Positions 51,481 to 60,492 of a DNA stretch of 64,000 bases are shown piece by piece (the first letter of the stretch is position 1; the number at the start of each line of letters is the position of its first letter). The notes beneath the pieces were generated by a model that worked only from the letters and a program-made list of their open reading frames with translations, ran no database searches and was not told the origin of the DNA. Both the position numbers and the translations under genes were made by a program. Source of the stretch: Sediminispirochaeta smaragdinae DSM 11293 (lineage in GTDB: Bacteria; Spirochaetota; Spirochaetia; DSM-16054; Sediminispirochaetaceae); the NCBI RefSeq assembly GCF_000143985.1, contig NC_014364.1, positions 2,480,001-2,544,000 on the forward strand. The letters are read 5' to 3'.

Positions 51481-53724
51481 ATGCGAAAAGCTGTCGCGAT
51501 CCGGATCATACCGGTAATCCTACTTTTACTATTTCTTTCATCCACGGCTTTCGGTCAGTACGGAGAGCCTAAAGCAATTATTGCGTATGCTGCCGACGAA
51601 TTCGAACTTGAAGTCGTCGATGCCGGCGGAAATATCCTTACCAATGTCACTATCGGTACTCAGCTTTCAGAGGGAGACACCATAAGGACCAATGGAACGG
51701 TGGCGGAGCTTTCCCTCGATCCCAACGGATCCATTATCAAGCTTGCTCCCAATACGGTATTTACTATTAAACAGTTCCAACGCTCGGATGATACTGTAAA
51801 TGATTTTCATATGGTGGCAGGAAAGCTGAGAACAATTGCTGCCCGGGGTTCGCTTACCAATCGATACAGGCTCAGCACACCCTCCGCCGTCTGCGGTGTC
51901 AGAGGGACCGACTTTGGGCTAATCTCGGTTCCGGGATCAGAAGAAAGAGCCTTCGTCGTCGACGGATTGATCGATTATACCAATAACGTGGGGCAAACCA
52001 TCAGCCTCGCTTCAGGAGAGATTGCGGACGCCCTTGCCGCCACCTTCGAAGCGATTCAAGCCTCTCAGCAGCAGATGCAGGATTTGCTCAGCGATATGGT
52101 TTTCGAACAGCTCGATCCGAACCTCGTTCCGGGACATACTCCCCAGGTCGAAGAACAGCCTCCGGCAGAAGAGGAACAGCAGACAGAAGCACCTGCCGAA
52201 GAGCCTCAGGCACAGTCCACGCCCCCCGAAGAGGCCGAGTCCCCCCCTCTGGCCGAAGAAGCGGTAAAAGAGGCACCGGTGCTGCCTGAAACAGCCACTG
52301 CCGCAGAATCGGGCAAGGCGAAAGGAGATGGGGCCCTTGGAAAACTGGGAAACATCCTCGGACTTCAGATCGGCACCGTAACCATCGATGGCCTGACCTA
52401 TTCGAAGGCCGTGCTGCAGCCAGTCTTCGAGCTTGGAAAGCTGAAAGCGGCCCTCTACCTTCCCATCATCTACACCAACGATCTCTTCGATTCCGATGAC
52501 TGGTATCGCCCCAGAGGAAACAACGAATGGTCTTTCGGTACCGATCAGGATTGGGAGGATGATCCCCTCGATGCCGCGGGTGATCTTTTTTCCGACATCT
52601 TCCTGAAAATCCGTTATGTCGAATACGGAGATAACAGGGACCCCTTCTATCTGAGACTCGGCAACCTACGTACCATGACCATCGGACACGGCATACTCAT
52701 GAAGGATTATGCCAACGATTTCGACTTTCCCGCCATTCGGAGAATCGGCTTCAATACAGGCATTCAAGGAAATAAGATTGGTCTCGAAGCGGTCGTCAAC
52801 GATCTTAGCAAGCCGGAAATCTTCGGAGGCAGACTGGTATTGCGTCCCTTTGGAAAGGCCTTCCCCCTCGGCTTCGGTTTTTCCGGGATCATCGATGTCG
52901 ATCCCGACAGCATAACCGATCCCCTTACGGCCCCGACGGATATGCCGAGCGATATCATGATCTCTGCCGCGGCTGTCGATCTGGAATTACCGGTTATCCA
53001 AAAGAGTGCTTTGTCCATTGTTCTTTACGGCGATATGGCAGCGATGGTACCTATCATCGACGGAAATTTCGAATTTGATGCTGTATGGGAGGATGGAGCC
53101 TCTTCGATCAGCGGCCTTCGGAATTACGGAGTGGACAGCGGTCTCTTCGGTAACATTATCTTCCTCGATTATCGTCTCTCCTACCGTTATTACGACGGAG
53201 TATTCCACCCGACACTCTTCGGACCGAATTACGAAAGGCTTCGTGGTATCTATGCCGTCGAGGCATACAACTACCTCCAGGATCCATCCTCTTCCGACTA
53301 TGACAGGAGCGTCATGGGAATATACGGAGAGGCCGGAGCAACCCTTTTTCAGGCGTTTAGGATAGAGGCAAGCTATTTCGGGCCATGGAGCCCCGACGGA
53401 GGGGAAGTTGAAGAAGATGAAATGAGCCTGACTCTCAGCATACTACCGGAGGTGATTCCCGTTCTCGGTATCTACGGCTCGGTTACCTATTCGAGAACGA
53501 AATTCTTCCCGCTTCTTGCAGGAAGTAGCGATGAGGATCTTTCCCTCTTCGATGCATACGCAGCCTTCAGCGGAGAAATCGTCTATCCCGCTGCCCCAAC
53601 CCTTGATATCGCGCTTTCAGTGGGAACCGCAATGAAGTATGACGGTCAGGACCCTGTCTATAATGATGACGGGACTCCTGATATGGCTCCGAGTTTTACC
53701 CTTGAAACACGCATACACTTTTAG
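51481..53724 (+). CDS. FecR-domain protein fused to an outer-membrane barrel
   Basis: 747 residues. Signal peptide 1-26 (ends STAFGQ). FecR-type domain at about 55-185: GDTIRTNGTVAELSLDPNGS, then a conserved VCGVRGTDFGLI and a VVDGLIDY strand. A Glu/Pro-rich linker follows at about 220-275 (for example EEQPPAEEEQQTEAPAEEPQ). The C-terminal barrel from 290 to 747 is homologous to the preceding gene (FYLRLGNLRTMTIGHGILMKDYAND). It ends with an aromatic strand (LETRIHF). AAGGAGG precedes the ATG. FecR domains usually sense or regulate periplasmic signals. Here the domain is covalently joined to a barrel. 12 bp before mutL. Confidence 0.8.
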   Translation: MRKAVAIRIIPVILLLLFLSSTAFGQYGEPKAIIAYAADEFELEVVDAGGNILTNVTIGTQLSEGDTIRTNGTVAELSLDPNGSIIKLAPNTVFTIKQFQRSDDTVNDFHMVAGKLRTIAARGSLTNRYRLSTPSAVCGVRGTDFGLISVPGSEERAFVVDGLIDYTNNVGQTISLASGEIADALAATFEAIQASQQQMQDLLSDMVFEQLDPNLVPGHTPQVEEQPPAEEEQQTEAPAEEPQAQSTPPEEAESPPLAEEAVKEAPVLPETATAAESGKAKGDGALGKLGNILGLQIGTVTIDGLTYSKAVLQPVFELGKLKAALYLPIIYTNDLFDSDDWYRPRGNNEWSFGTDQDWEDDPLDAAGDLFSDIFLKIRYVEYGDNRDPFYLRLGNLRTMTIGHGILMKDYANDFDFPAIRRIGFNTGIQGNKIGLEAVVNDLSKPEIFGGRLVLRPFGKAFPLGFGFSGIIDVDPDSITDPLTAPTDMPSDIMISAAAVDLELPVIQKSALSIVLYGDMAAMVPIIDGNFEFDAVWEDGASSISGLRNYGVDSGLFGNIIFLDYRLSYRYYDGVFHPTLFGPNYERLRGIYAVEAYNYLQDPSSSDYDRSVMGIYGEAGATLFQAFRIEASYFGPWSPDGGEVEEDEMSLTLSILPEVIPVLGIYGSVTYSRTKFFPLLAGSSDEDLSLFDAYAAFSGEIVYPAAPTLDIALSVGTAMKYDGQDPVYNDDGTPDMAPSFTLETRIHF

Positions 53725-53736
53725 TATGTTCTGAGT

Positions 53737-55578
53737 ATGGAGAGAACACAACAGGACCGATCCCGAAGCATTCATCTGCTTCGGGATCAGGTCGCCCGAA
53801 AAATAGCGGCCGGCGAGGTTATCGACCGGCCTTTTTCTTTGCTTCGTGAGCTGATGGACAATGCCGTGGATGCCGGAGCAGATACCATTGACGTCCACCT
53901 TGCAGGCGGAGGCACCAGAAGTGTTCGAGTAGTCGACAATGGTTGCGGAATGGAACGGGAAGACCTTGAACTCTGCTTTCTACCCCATGCCACCAGTAAG
54001 ATTTCCGAGGTCGAAGATCTCGACAGGATAACGAGCCTGGGATTCAGGGGGGAAGCACTTTCTTCCATAGCCGCCTGCAGCAGGTTGAGGATTACCAGTG
54101 CCGTTGCCGAAGGAGAGGCTTTTACCATAGAAGTCGACAACGGAAAACTGCTTTCTCTCCAGCCGTCGAAGGGGAGAAAGGGAACTGTTGTCGAAGCATC
54201 AGATCTCTTCTATTCCATACCTGCCCGAAAGCGTTTTCTCAAGAGTGATCAGGCAGAATTGTCGGCATGCCGTAAGCTCTTTGCGGAAAAGGCCCTCGCT
54301 TTTCCCGAGATCAGCTTCCGCCTTTTTTCCGAAGGGGAGTTGAAACTCTTTCTTCCCGCCTCGTCCCTCATCGATCGAGTCACGGCATCCTATCCCGGTC
54401 AGGTACATGCCTCGATGATCCATACAATCCAGGGTGCTGGAGAAGGGTTTCACTTCACAGCCCTTGGTTCAGGGCTCTCGCTTTATCGAAAAGACAGGCG
54501 CTACATCCACATCTATGTCAATAAGCGAAAAATCGATGAATTTTCCCTGGTTCAGGCCGTCAGTTACGGATACGGCGAATACCTGCCCGGGGGAACCTTT
54601 CCTGTCTGTTTCCTTTTTCTCGAGGTTGATCCCGAACGGGTGGATTTCAACATTCATCCGGCAAAGAAAGAAGTACGCTTTCGCGGCCTCAAAGAGATCC
54701 ATCATCAGGTTTCCTCGGGAATCCGTGATTTTCTTCGCAGCAAATGGCCGACGCCCCTGCCCTATGAGATACCGGCCGCAGACGATCGTCCACACCTTTC
54801 CGAAGGGGAGAAAAATGATTTCGGCTCCTCGGGCTTTCCAAAACCATCCTACGACAAGGCCCCGTTTTCAAAGTCCTCTATGAGCCCTCGCTCGAAAAAT
54901 TCTTTTTCTTTTCCGCCGTCATCGACTGTTGCTCCGGTAAAAAGCAACGCCGAACAAAATCGCCAGTTCTACGATCGCTTCGAACAGACCCGAAGCCAGC
55001 AGGAACAGCAAGCCGCAGAGGAATCGCAGGCCTACGCCTTTCGCTACCTCGGACAGGTCTTCGGCCTGTTCCTTGCCGCGGAAAAGGAGGGAACCTTCTA
55101 CCTCATCGACCAGCATGCGGCACACGAGCGGATTCTCTACGAACAATTTGTAGCAGGTGCATCACGCAAACAGCAACTTCTCATACCCAAACGGCTGCAA
55201 CTCGACGATGAAGGCAAAACCCTGCTTCAAGGTCAAATCGATTACTATCGCGGACTGGGAATCGTTATCGAGGCAGAAAAGGAGGGAGATAATCTGCTTT
55301 TGACGGCCCTTCCGGAAAGCTGCGTTCATCTCGAGAAGGAGATCACAACCTTCATCGAAAGCCAGGAAACGGGAAGCGACGGCTTTTCCGAACGAATTTT
55401 TGCCAATCTTGCCTGCAAAGCCGCTATAAAAGAGGGGGAATTTCTTCCCCCGGAAACGGCCAAAAAGATCATTGCCGGAACCTTCGCCCTAAAACAGCAC
55501 CGCTGTCCCCACGGAAGGCCCCTCTATTTCTCTGTTACCGAAAAGGAACTCTACAAGGCCGTGGGAAGAACTTTTTAG
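53737..55578 (+). CDS. mutL: DNA mismatch repair protein MutL (endonuclease type)
   Basis: Couples MutS recognition to strand nicking. Seen: the GHKL ATPase motifs IAAGEVIDRP at residues 21-30, RELMDNAVDAGAD, DNGCGM, TSLGFRGEAL, and in the C-terminal dimerisation/endonuclease domain DQHAAHERILYE (DQHAxxExxxxE), ACKAAI and CPHGRP. These nickase motifs indicate an organism without MutH. The middle linker (about 345-430) is Ser/Pro/Lys-rich. Length 613. It follows the FecR-barrel gene by 12 bp, so it is probably at the end of an envelope-gene operon, an unusual position. The ribosome-binding site is weak. It ends in a terminator. Confidence 0.97.
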   Translation: MERTQQDRSRSIHLLRDQVARKIAAGEVIDRPFSLLRELMDNAVDAGADTIDVHLAGGGTRSVRVVDNGCGMEREDLELCFLPHATSKISEVEDLDRITSLGFRGEALSSIAACSRLRITSAVAEGEAFTIEVDNGKLLSLQPSKGRKGTVVEASDLFYSIPARKRFLKSDQAELSACRKLFAEKALAFPEISFRLFSEGELKLFLPASSLIDRVTASYPGQVHASMIHTIQGAGEGFHFTALGSGLSLYRKDRRYIHIYVNKRKIDEFSLVQAVSYGYGEYLPGGTFPVCFLFLEVDPERVDFNIHPAKKEVRFRGLKEIHHQVSSGIRDFLRSKWPTPLPYEIPAADDRPHLSEGEKNDFGSSGFPKPSYDKAPFSKSSMSPRSKNSFSFPPSSTVAPVKSNAEQNRQFYDRFEQTRSQQEQQAAEESQAYAFRYLGQVFGLFLAAEKEGTFYLIDQHAAHERILYEQFVAGASRKQQLLIPKRLQLDDEGKTLLQGQIDYYRGLGIVIEAEKEGDNLLLTALPESCVHLEKEITTFIESQETGSDGFSERIFANLACKAAIKEGEFLPPETAKKIIAGTFALKQHRCPHGRPLYFSVTEKELYKAVGRTF

Positions 55579-55600
55579 CGTAGGCCTTGTGTTCTTGCCT

Positions 55601-55644
55601 TGCCGGAAAGGGCGGCCTTGAACGTGGGGCCGCCCTCCGTTTTT
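55601..55644 (+). terminator. Terminator between mutL and the convergent TPR gene
   Basis: AGGGCGGCC (55609-55617) and GGCCGCCCT (55628-55636) form a perfect 9-bp stem with a 10-nt loop, followed by CCGTTTTT (T-run 55640-55644) on the plus strand. It sits between convergent genes and may also block the minus-strand transcript. Confidence 0.85.
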
Positions 55645-55648
55645 CATA

Positions 55649-57592
55649 CTATCGAATCAGCTCCTCGATTTCCTGCCTCTTCGGATAATCGGGCTGTTTT
55701 TCCAAAAGCTTGTTGAGGATGTTCTTCGCAGAATCGTTCTGGCCCTTTGCGAAAAGAAGCTTCCCAAGCTGGTAATAGGCATCCCAATAGCTCGGATCGA
55801 CCTTTATAAGCTCCTGGAGACTTGCGATGGCATCATCCTGGTCTCCTGTTTCGATGTACGCAAGGGAAAGATTATAGCGCATGAGGGTAGCATTCGGTTT
55901 CTTTTCGATTGCCGCCTTATAGTGTTTAATGCTGTCCTGGTAGAGCTCCTTGTGAAGGTAGACATTTCCCAGATTGTTGTTCACCTCGAGAGACTTCGGG
56001 TCGATTGCATAGGCGGCAAGTAACTGATCAAGGGCTTCATCGTATTTTCCCTGATCATCGTAGAGTTTACCGAGGTTGATTTTTGGAGGAAGGTAGCCGC
56101 GGTCCTTGGCAATGGAGGCCCGATAGGCGCTTACCGCCCCGTCGCTGTTGCCGACTGCCTCACTCGTAAGACCGAGGGTGTAGAGGTAGACGGCAGAAGA
56201 GGAATCAAGCTGAACCGCCTTTGCCGCATTCTCAAAGGCATCATTATCTTTGCCAAGCTGCAACTGGACCAGTGCGATATTATAACGGGCGACAGGGTCC
56301 TCAGAGTCGGCCGCAATGGCGCGCTTATATGCAGCCTCTGCCTCCTGATACTTACCGAGGGCGGTCAAAGCTACGGCATAGGAGCCCTGGTAGATATTTC
56401 TGTCGGGCTGAAGAGCGGCAGCCTTCTGATAGTTTTCCGAGGCTTGTTTCATATCGCCTTTCTGCTTATACAATTCACCGAGCTGATAAAATGCGACGTC
56501 ACTCTCTTTATTGATCTGTGCAGCCTTGCCGAAAGCATTGATTGCCGCGTTGACATTGCCAAGTCGACGCTGGGTTACGCCGAGATTGAGATACGCCTTT
56601 TCATGCTGGGGATCGATATGGATGGCAGCCTCAAAGGATTGCCGTGCATCGTCATATTTTCCGGCACGATACTGCGCCTTTCCCAGTTCAAAGAGCAGAT
56701 CGGCGTTTTCGGGATTGAGCCGTGCAGCCTGTTTGTAGGAATCGATGGCATTGTTCCATTGCCGCTGCTTGCTGTACACCTTTCCGAGGGTGTTATATGG
56801 TACCCACAAATTGGGATCGCTTTGAATAGCACGATTTGCATAATCAACGGCCTTTTTAATATTCGAATCACTATTTTCATCTTCCCGAAAAAAGGTTTCA
56901 CCGGTATTTGCCAAAGCAGGAGCCGAAGAGGGATCGATATCGAGGGCCTCAGAGAAGAAGCCGCGAGCACCGATATAGTCTTTTTGATCCATAGCTTCTT
57001 CACCCTGGCGCACAAGATTCTTGAGCTTCTCAGCCTTTTCCCGCTCCGCCTTATCAAGGGCCGCAAGGCGATCGGCTTCCTGACGCTGGCGTTCTTCAGC
57101 CGCCTTGCGCTGATCTTCCAGCTTGCGAAGCTCCTCCTGGCGTTTGGCCTCAAGTTGCCTATCCCGTTCCTGTTCGGCGGCGCTGGTTTCACTACTTTTC
57201 AGACTTTGACCAAGATCGGAAAGGGTGTCTTTCAGCGCCTCCTGACTCTGTCGCTCGGCATCAGCCGCCTTTTTCTCAGCCTGCTTCCGCTCCGCGATGA
57301 TTTGATCACGCAGATCCTTGGCATCCTGGTCGTCGCCATTCTCAATCAAAAGGCCGTCCAGCAAATCGAGGGCGCGTTGATACTCCCCCTCTTTGAAATA
57401 ATCTTGGGCAAGACGCAGGGTGTTTTCCCTCCGCTTGGCAGCATCACTGACAACGGCAGAACTGCTGCCTTCACCGCTGTCGGCCGTTCCCGTTGCCTGA
57501 CGTCCTCTGCCTATCAGCAGAGCCCCTCCGCCGAGAAGAAGAAGGAGCGCCAAGGCGGCCCCTCCGATGATTAATCCTTTACGCTTATCCAT
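55649..57592 (-). CDS. Membrane-anchored coiled-coil/TPR protein
   Basis: 647 residues. N-terminal anchor (GLIIGGAALALLLLLGGGALL, about 6-27), a first helical region, a long charged coiled coil (about 110-195, rich in Lys/Glu/Gln/Arg, for example KAADAERQSQEALKD), then roughly a dozen TPR units to the end (typical unit: GKYDDARQSFEAAIHIDPQH). The repeats recur about every 34 residues. Probably a scaffold facing the periplasm. Partner not known. Start ATG at 57592. Next in the same direction is the TPR gene at 57611, so the two are in one operon with only an 18-bp gap, this one second. Confidence 0.85.
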   Translation of the reverse strand: MDKRKGLIIGGAALALLLLLGGGALLIGRGRQATGTADSGEGSSSAVVSDAAKRRENTLRLAQDYFKEGEYQRALDLLDGLLIENGDDQDAKDLRDQIIAERKQAEKKAADAERQSQEALKDTLSDLGQSLKSSETSAAEQERDRQLEAKRQEELRKLEDQRKAAEERQRQEADRLAALDKAEREKAEKLKNLVRQGEEAMDQKDYIGARGFFSEALDIDPSSAPALANTGETFFREDENSDSNIKKAVDYANRAIQSDPNLWVPYNTLGKVYSKQRQWNNAIDSYKQAARLNPENADLLFELGKAQYRAGKYDDARQSFEAAIHIDPQHEKAYLNLGVTQRRLGNVNAAINAFGKAAQINKESDVAFYQLGELYKQKGDMKQASENYQKAAALQPDRNIYQGSYAVALTALGKYQEAEAAYKRAIAADSEDPVARYNIALVQLQLGKDNDAFENAAKAVQLDSSSAVYLYTLGLTSEAVGNSDGAVSAYRASIAKDRGYLPPKINLGKLYDDQGKYDEALDQLLAAYAIDPKSLEVNNNLGNVYLHKELYQDSIKHYKAAIEKKPNATLMRYNLSLAYIETGDQDDAIASLQELIKVDPSYWDAYYQLGKLLFAKGQNDSAKNILNKLLEKQPDYPKRQEIEELIR

Positions 57593-57610
57593 AGCCGCTC
57601 CATATCTGTC

Positions 57611-58336
57611 TTAATCAATAATATCAAAGGATCCTTCATAATCCTCGGTCTTTTCGGTTCCTGCCGAGAGATTGGTAGTGTCGCTCCCCGCATTTTCCAG
57701 AGAACCAAGGACCTGATCCAAGAGAGCCTGCTGTCGTGCAGCCTCCTCCTTCTGTCTTCGTTGTTCTTCGAGTTTCTTACGCTCCTCTTCCTGTACCGCC
57801 CCGCTGAGCAGAGAAATCATCTTGTCGATGGCCCCCTTCTGGGGATCGTTCGGCTTGAGTACAAGGTACGTCTGATAATCGCTTACCGCTTCCCGATACG
57901 ATCCCTTCTTTACCCGAAGATTTCCGCGATTGAGATACGAGGGGGCAAAAGAGCCATTTACCGTGACACTTTTTCCGTAATACTCTAGGGCCTTATCCGT
58001 TTGTCCGAGACGCAGATAGTTGTTTGCCATATTAAAATAGAAGGTATCCTTCAAAGCAGAAGAGGAGGCCAGTCCCCTTTCATATGCAGAAATCGCATTT
58101 TCGTACTGCTCAAGCTGCTCATAGGCGATTCCGAGATATTGATAGGTCTTTGCGTTGGCTGGGTCCTCTTTCACGGCATTTTCGAGAACCAAGACGGCAC
58201 GAGCCGGCTCATTATTTACAAAGAGCTTTTCTCCCTGTTCGAAAAGAGTCTCGGCGCCAATCGGGAAAACAACAGAGAAAAAGGCAGCCCAAAGAAAAAC
58301 AAGAGAAAGAAGCCTCATATGGACATGTCGTTTCAT
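57611..58336 (-). CDS. Exported TPR protein
   Basis: 241 residues with a signal peptide (basic MKRHVHMR, then hydrophobic LLSLVFLWAAFFSVVFP and cleavage near GAETL), four to five TPR units (such as EQYENAISAYERGL, GQTDKALEYYGKSVTV), then a Glu/Lys/Gln-rich coiled coil and an acidic, Ser/Asp-rich C-terminus (TEKTEDYEGSFDIID). The ATG at 58336 gives the best signal peptide. ATGs at 58390 and 58318 are alternatives. It is first gene of the pair with the 55649 TPR protein and divergent from the third TPR gene. Function unknown, probably a periplasmic scaffold. Confidence 0.78.
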   Translation of the reverse strand: MKRHVHMRLLSLVFLWAAFFSVVFPIGAETLFEQGEKLFVNNEPARAVLVLENAVKEDPANAKTYQYLGIAYEQLEQYENAISAYERGLASSSALKDTFYFNMANNYLRLGQTDKALEYYGKSVTVNGSFAPSYLNRGNLRVKKGSYREAVSDYQTYLVLKPNDPQKGAIDKMISLLSGAVQEEERKKLEEQRRQKEEAARQQALLDQVLGSLENAGSDTTNLSAGTEKTEDYEGSFDIID

Positions 58337-58418
58337 TCTCCGTATTATTATATCATGTTTAGTTCGTTTGACATGAATCATCTTTCTCACTTAACCTTAT
58401 CTGAGGAGACGATATAAA

Positions 58419-59780
58419 ATGCCATTAGTCATCGCCCTCATTATCATACTCGGCATAGGAATCGGACTGTTTACCTTTTTTCTTGTTCGGTCAATTATAG
58501 CACCGAAACAGGTTGCTTCCCTTGAAAACGCACTGAAGCAGGGAAAGCCGAATACCGTTGTCAGGATAGCCAAACAGATCATCGCAAAAAACCCTCGCAA
58601 TGCCGAGGCCCATTATTATCTTGGCCTTGCCTATCTGGCCCAAGAAAAACCGGAACTGGCCCTTATGGAACTGAAGACCGTCAATCAAATCGGAACCTTC
58701 GGTCCGGGACTCTCCGAAGTGGCCTTTCGGAAAAGAATAGCCGATCTTTTTGAACGATTCAACCAGGAAGAAGAAGCCCTTAAAGAATACCTTCTGCTTA
58801 TCAAACTGGAACCACAGAGCGCCAATCACTATTATAAAGCAGGTTCCCTTTTCGAAGCTCGGCAAAGAAGTGAAAAGGCTCTTAACTACTATCGAAAAGC
58901 AATAGAACTTGATCCCCGCCATTCCGATGCCCATTACAGCCTTGGTTATGCGCTGTTTAGAGGGAAAAAAGTGGTGGAGGCGAAGATCGAGCTTGAAGAG
59001 GCTCTCAAACACAACCCGAATAACTACAAGGCGCATTTCTATCTCGGAAAGCTGTTGAAAGAGAACCACGACTACGTTGCGGCGCTTTTGAACTTTGAGA
59101 AGGCACAACGGGATCCGGAGATCAAAATACGGGCTCTTGTGGAACGGGGGAGCTGTTACATGCACATGAACAGCTTCGACAAAGCGGTGACGGAACTGGA
59201 ACGGGCCATCAAGCTTTCCGTTAACGATAGTTCACAGGAGGTACTGTACGCCCGGTATTTCCTGGCACTTTGTTACGAAAAAAGCAGAGACTTTGAAAAG
59301 GCAATAGAACAGTGGGAAGCAATCTACAAGAAGAAGCCATCGTTCCGCGACGTCGCCGAAAAGCTGAGCCAGTACCAGGAACTGCGGACGGATGATCGTA
59401 TCAAGGATTATCTAACCGCAGGACCTGTCGAATTTCTTGAAATTTGCAAGGGCATAGCCCTTTCAATGGAGCTCAATATCCGGGATGTGACCGACATCAA
59501 AAACGGCTGCCAAATCATTGCCGTGGAAAGCGATTCACGGTGGAGGAATGCCAAAAAGATGCCGAAACTCCTCTGGTTTCTCAGGGTTCCCGAAATGATA
59601 ACCGAGTCGACGGTCAGGTCGATTCTCGACGAAATGAAGAAGATGTCGGTTACCAGAGGTGTTATTTTTACCAGTTCGAATTTCTCCAGGCGAGCGGCCG
59701 AATTCAGTGAAAGCAGACCCGTCGAGCTTATCGATAAGGATGCACTTCAAAACATACTCCGCAAGGTAAAATTGAATTGA
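58419..59780 (+). CDS. Membrane-anchored TPR protein with a degenerate Mrr-type nuclease domain
   Basis: 453 residues: a transmembrane helix at 4-26, seven or so TPR units (HYYLGLAYLAQEKPELALME, SANHYYKAGSLFEARQRSEK), then about 110 residues (345-453) with the fold signs of the Mrr/restriction-endonuclease-like C-terminal domain. The closing strand and helix GVIFTSSNFSRRAAEFSESR followed by PVELIDKDAL match the Mrr pattern of VTTGGFT...A...F...PIELIDG. The usual acidic and Gln/Glu-x-Lys catalytic residues are not visible. A Shine-Dalgarno-like GAGGAG lies about 14 nt upstream. It precedes the phosphoesterase gene by 7 bp. Confidence 0.75.
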   Translation: MPLVIALIIILGIGIGLFTFFLVRSIIAPKQVASLENALKQGKPNTVVRIAKQIIAKNPRNAEAHYYLGLAYLAQEKPELALMELKTVNQIGTFGPGLSEVAFRKRIADLFERFNQEEEALKEYLLLIKLEPQSANHYYKAGSLFEARQRSEKALNYYRKAIELDPRHSDAHYSLGYALFRGKKVVEAKIELEEALKHNPNNYKAHFYLGKLLKENHDYVAALLNFEKAQRDPEIKIRALVERGSCYMHMNSFDKAVTELERAIKLSVNDSSQEVLYARYFLALCYEKSRDFEKAIEQWEAIYKKKPSFRDVAEKLSQYQELRTDDRIKDYLTAGPVEFLEICKGIALSMELNIRDVTDIKNGCQIIAVESDSRWRNAKKMPKLLWFLRVPEMITESTVRSILDEMKKMSVTRGVIFTSSNFSRRAAEFSESRPVELIDKDALQNILRKVKLN

Positions 59781-59787
59781 GAAGTCT

Positions 59788-60492
59788 ATGCGCAAACACA
59801 AGTCTCACCCCCCAAAAACAGTAAAGGTTCTCTGCGTCTCCGATCATATTGATCCGCTTATCTATTCCAATGGGATCAAAGAGCGTTTCAAGTCCGTTGG
59901 TCTGGTTCTAGGTGCCGGGGATTTGGAGCTCCCCTACTACGGATATATTGTTTCCAGTCTCAATAAGCCTCTCGGTTTTGTTTTTGGTAACCATAATCTA
60001 AAGAGAATCAGTTTCTACCGCAAAGAGTATAAATCCTTTCAAGCCGATGTAAGTAACACGTCCTTTCTCGAACGCAGCTTCGGGAGTACCTATCTTGGGG
60101 ATAGAACAGCAAAGATGTCGGGGCTTTTACTTGCAGGGCTCGGCGGAAGTATGCGCTATAATAAGGGTATGAATCAGTTTTCCGAATTTCAGATGGCTAT
60201 GAAGATATTGAAACTTCTTCCCGGCCTTTTGGTCAATCGGATCTTTCGAGGCAGATGGCTCGACATCCTGTTGACTCATGCACCCCCTGCAGGAATCCAC
60301 GACAGGGAAGACCAATGTCACCGGGGCTTCAAGGTGTTTCTCCTCTTCATGAAGCTATTTAAACCGGCATACTTGGTTCATGGACATGTACATTTGTATG
60401 ATCTCAACGCAACACGGAAGTCTACATACCGTACAACAACGGTGGTAAACGCCTATGAACATATTGTAATCGAGGTAGAGGTCCCCAGATGA
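59788..60492 (+). CDS. Calcineurin-like metallophosphoesterase
   Basis: 234-residue binuclear-metal phosphoesterase. Seen: first motif as SDH at 18-20 (normally DxH; here Asp19 and His20 are adjacent, followed by IDP), GAGDLEL with Asp45, GNHN (Asn68, His69), THAPP (His) and GHVH near 200. The metal-binding set is thus largely complete with a variant first motif. No signal peptide. Its TGA overlaps the ATG of the ParB-fold gene by 4 bp, so the two are translationally coupled and likely act together. Upstream neighbour is the Mrr-like TPR gene, 7 bp away. Substrate unknown. Confidence 0.82.
   Translation: MRKHKSHPPKTVKVLCVSDHIDPLIYSNGIKERFKSVGLVLGAGDLELPYYGYIVSSLNKPLGFVFGNHNLKRISFYRKEYKSFQADVSNTSFLERSFGSTYLGDRTAKMSGLLLAGLGGSMRYNKGMNQFSEFQMAMKILKLLPGLLVNRIFRGRWLDILLTHAPPAGIHDREDQCHRGFKVFLLFMKLFKPAYLVHGHVHLYDLNATRKSTYRTTTVVNAYEHIVIEVEVPR

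Noticed and set aside
56444..57574. 376-codon plus-strand frame opposite the TPR/coiled-coil gene
   Set aside because: Repetitive low-complexity complement of the coiled coil and TPRs. Hydrophobic composition is a mirror effect of Glu/Lys codons.
55649..59780. DNA-level repeat array or CRISPR in the TPR genes
   Set aside because: Periodicity of about 102 bp is protein-level TPR repetition with divergent DNA. No identical repeats or spacers.
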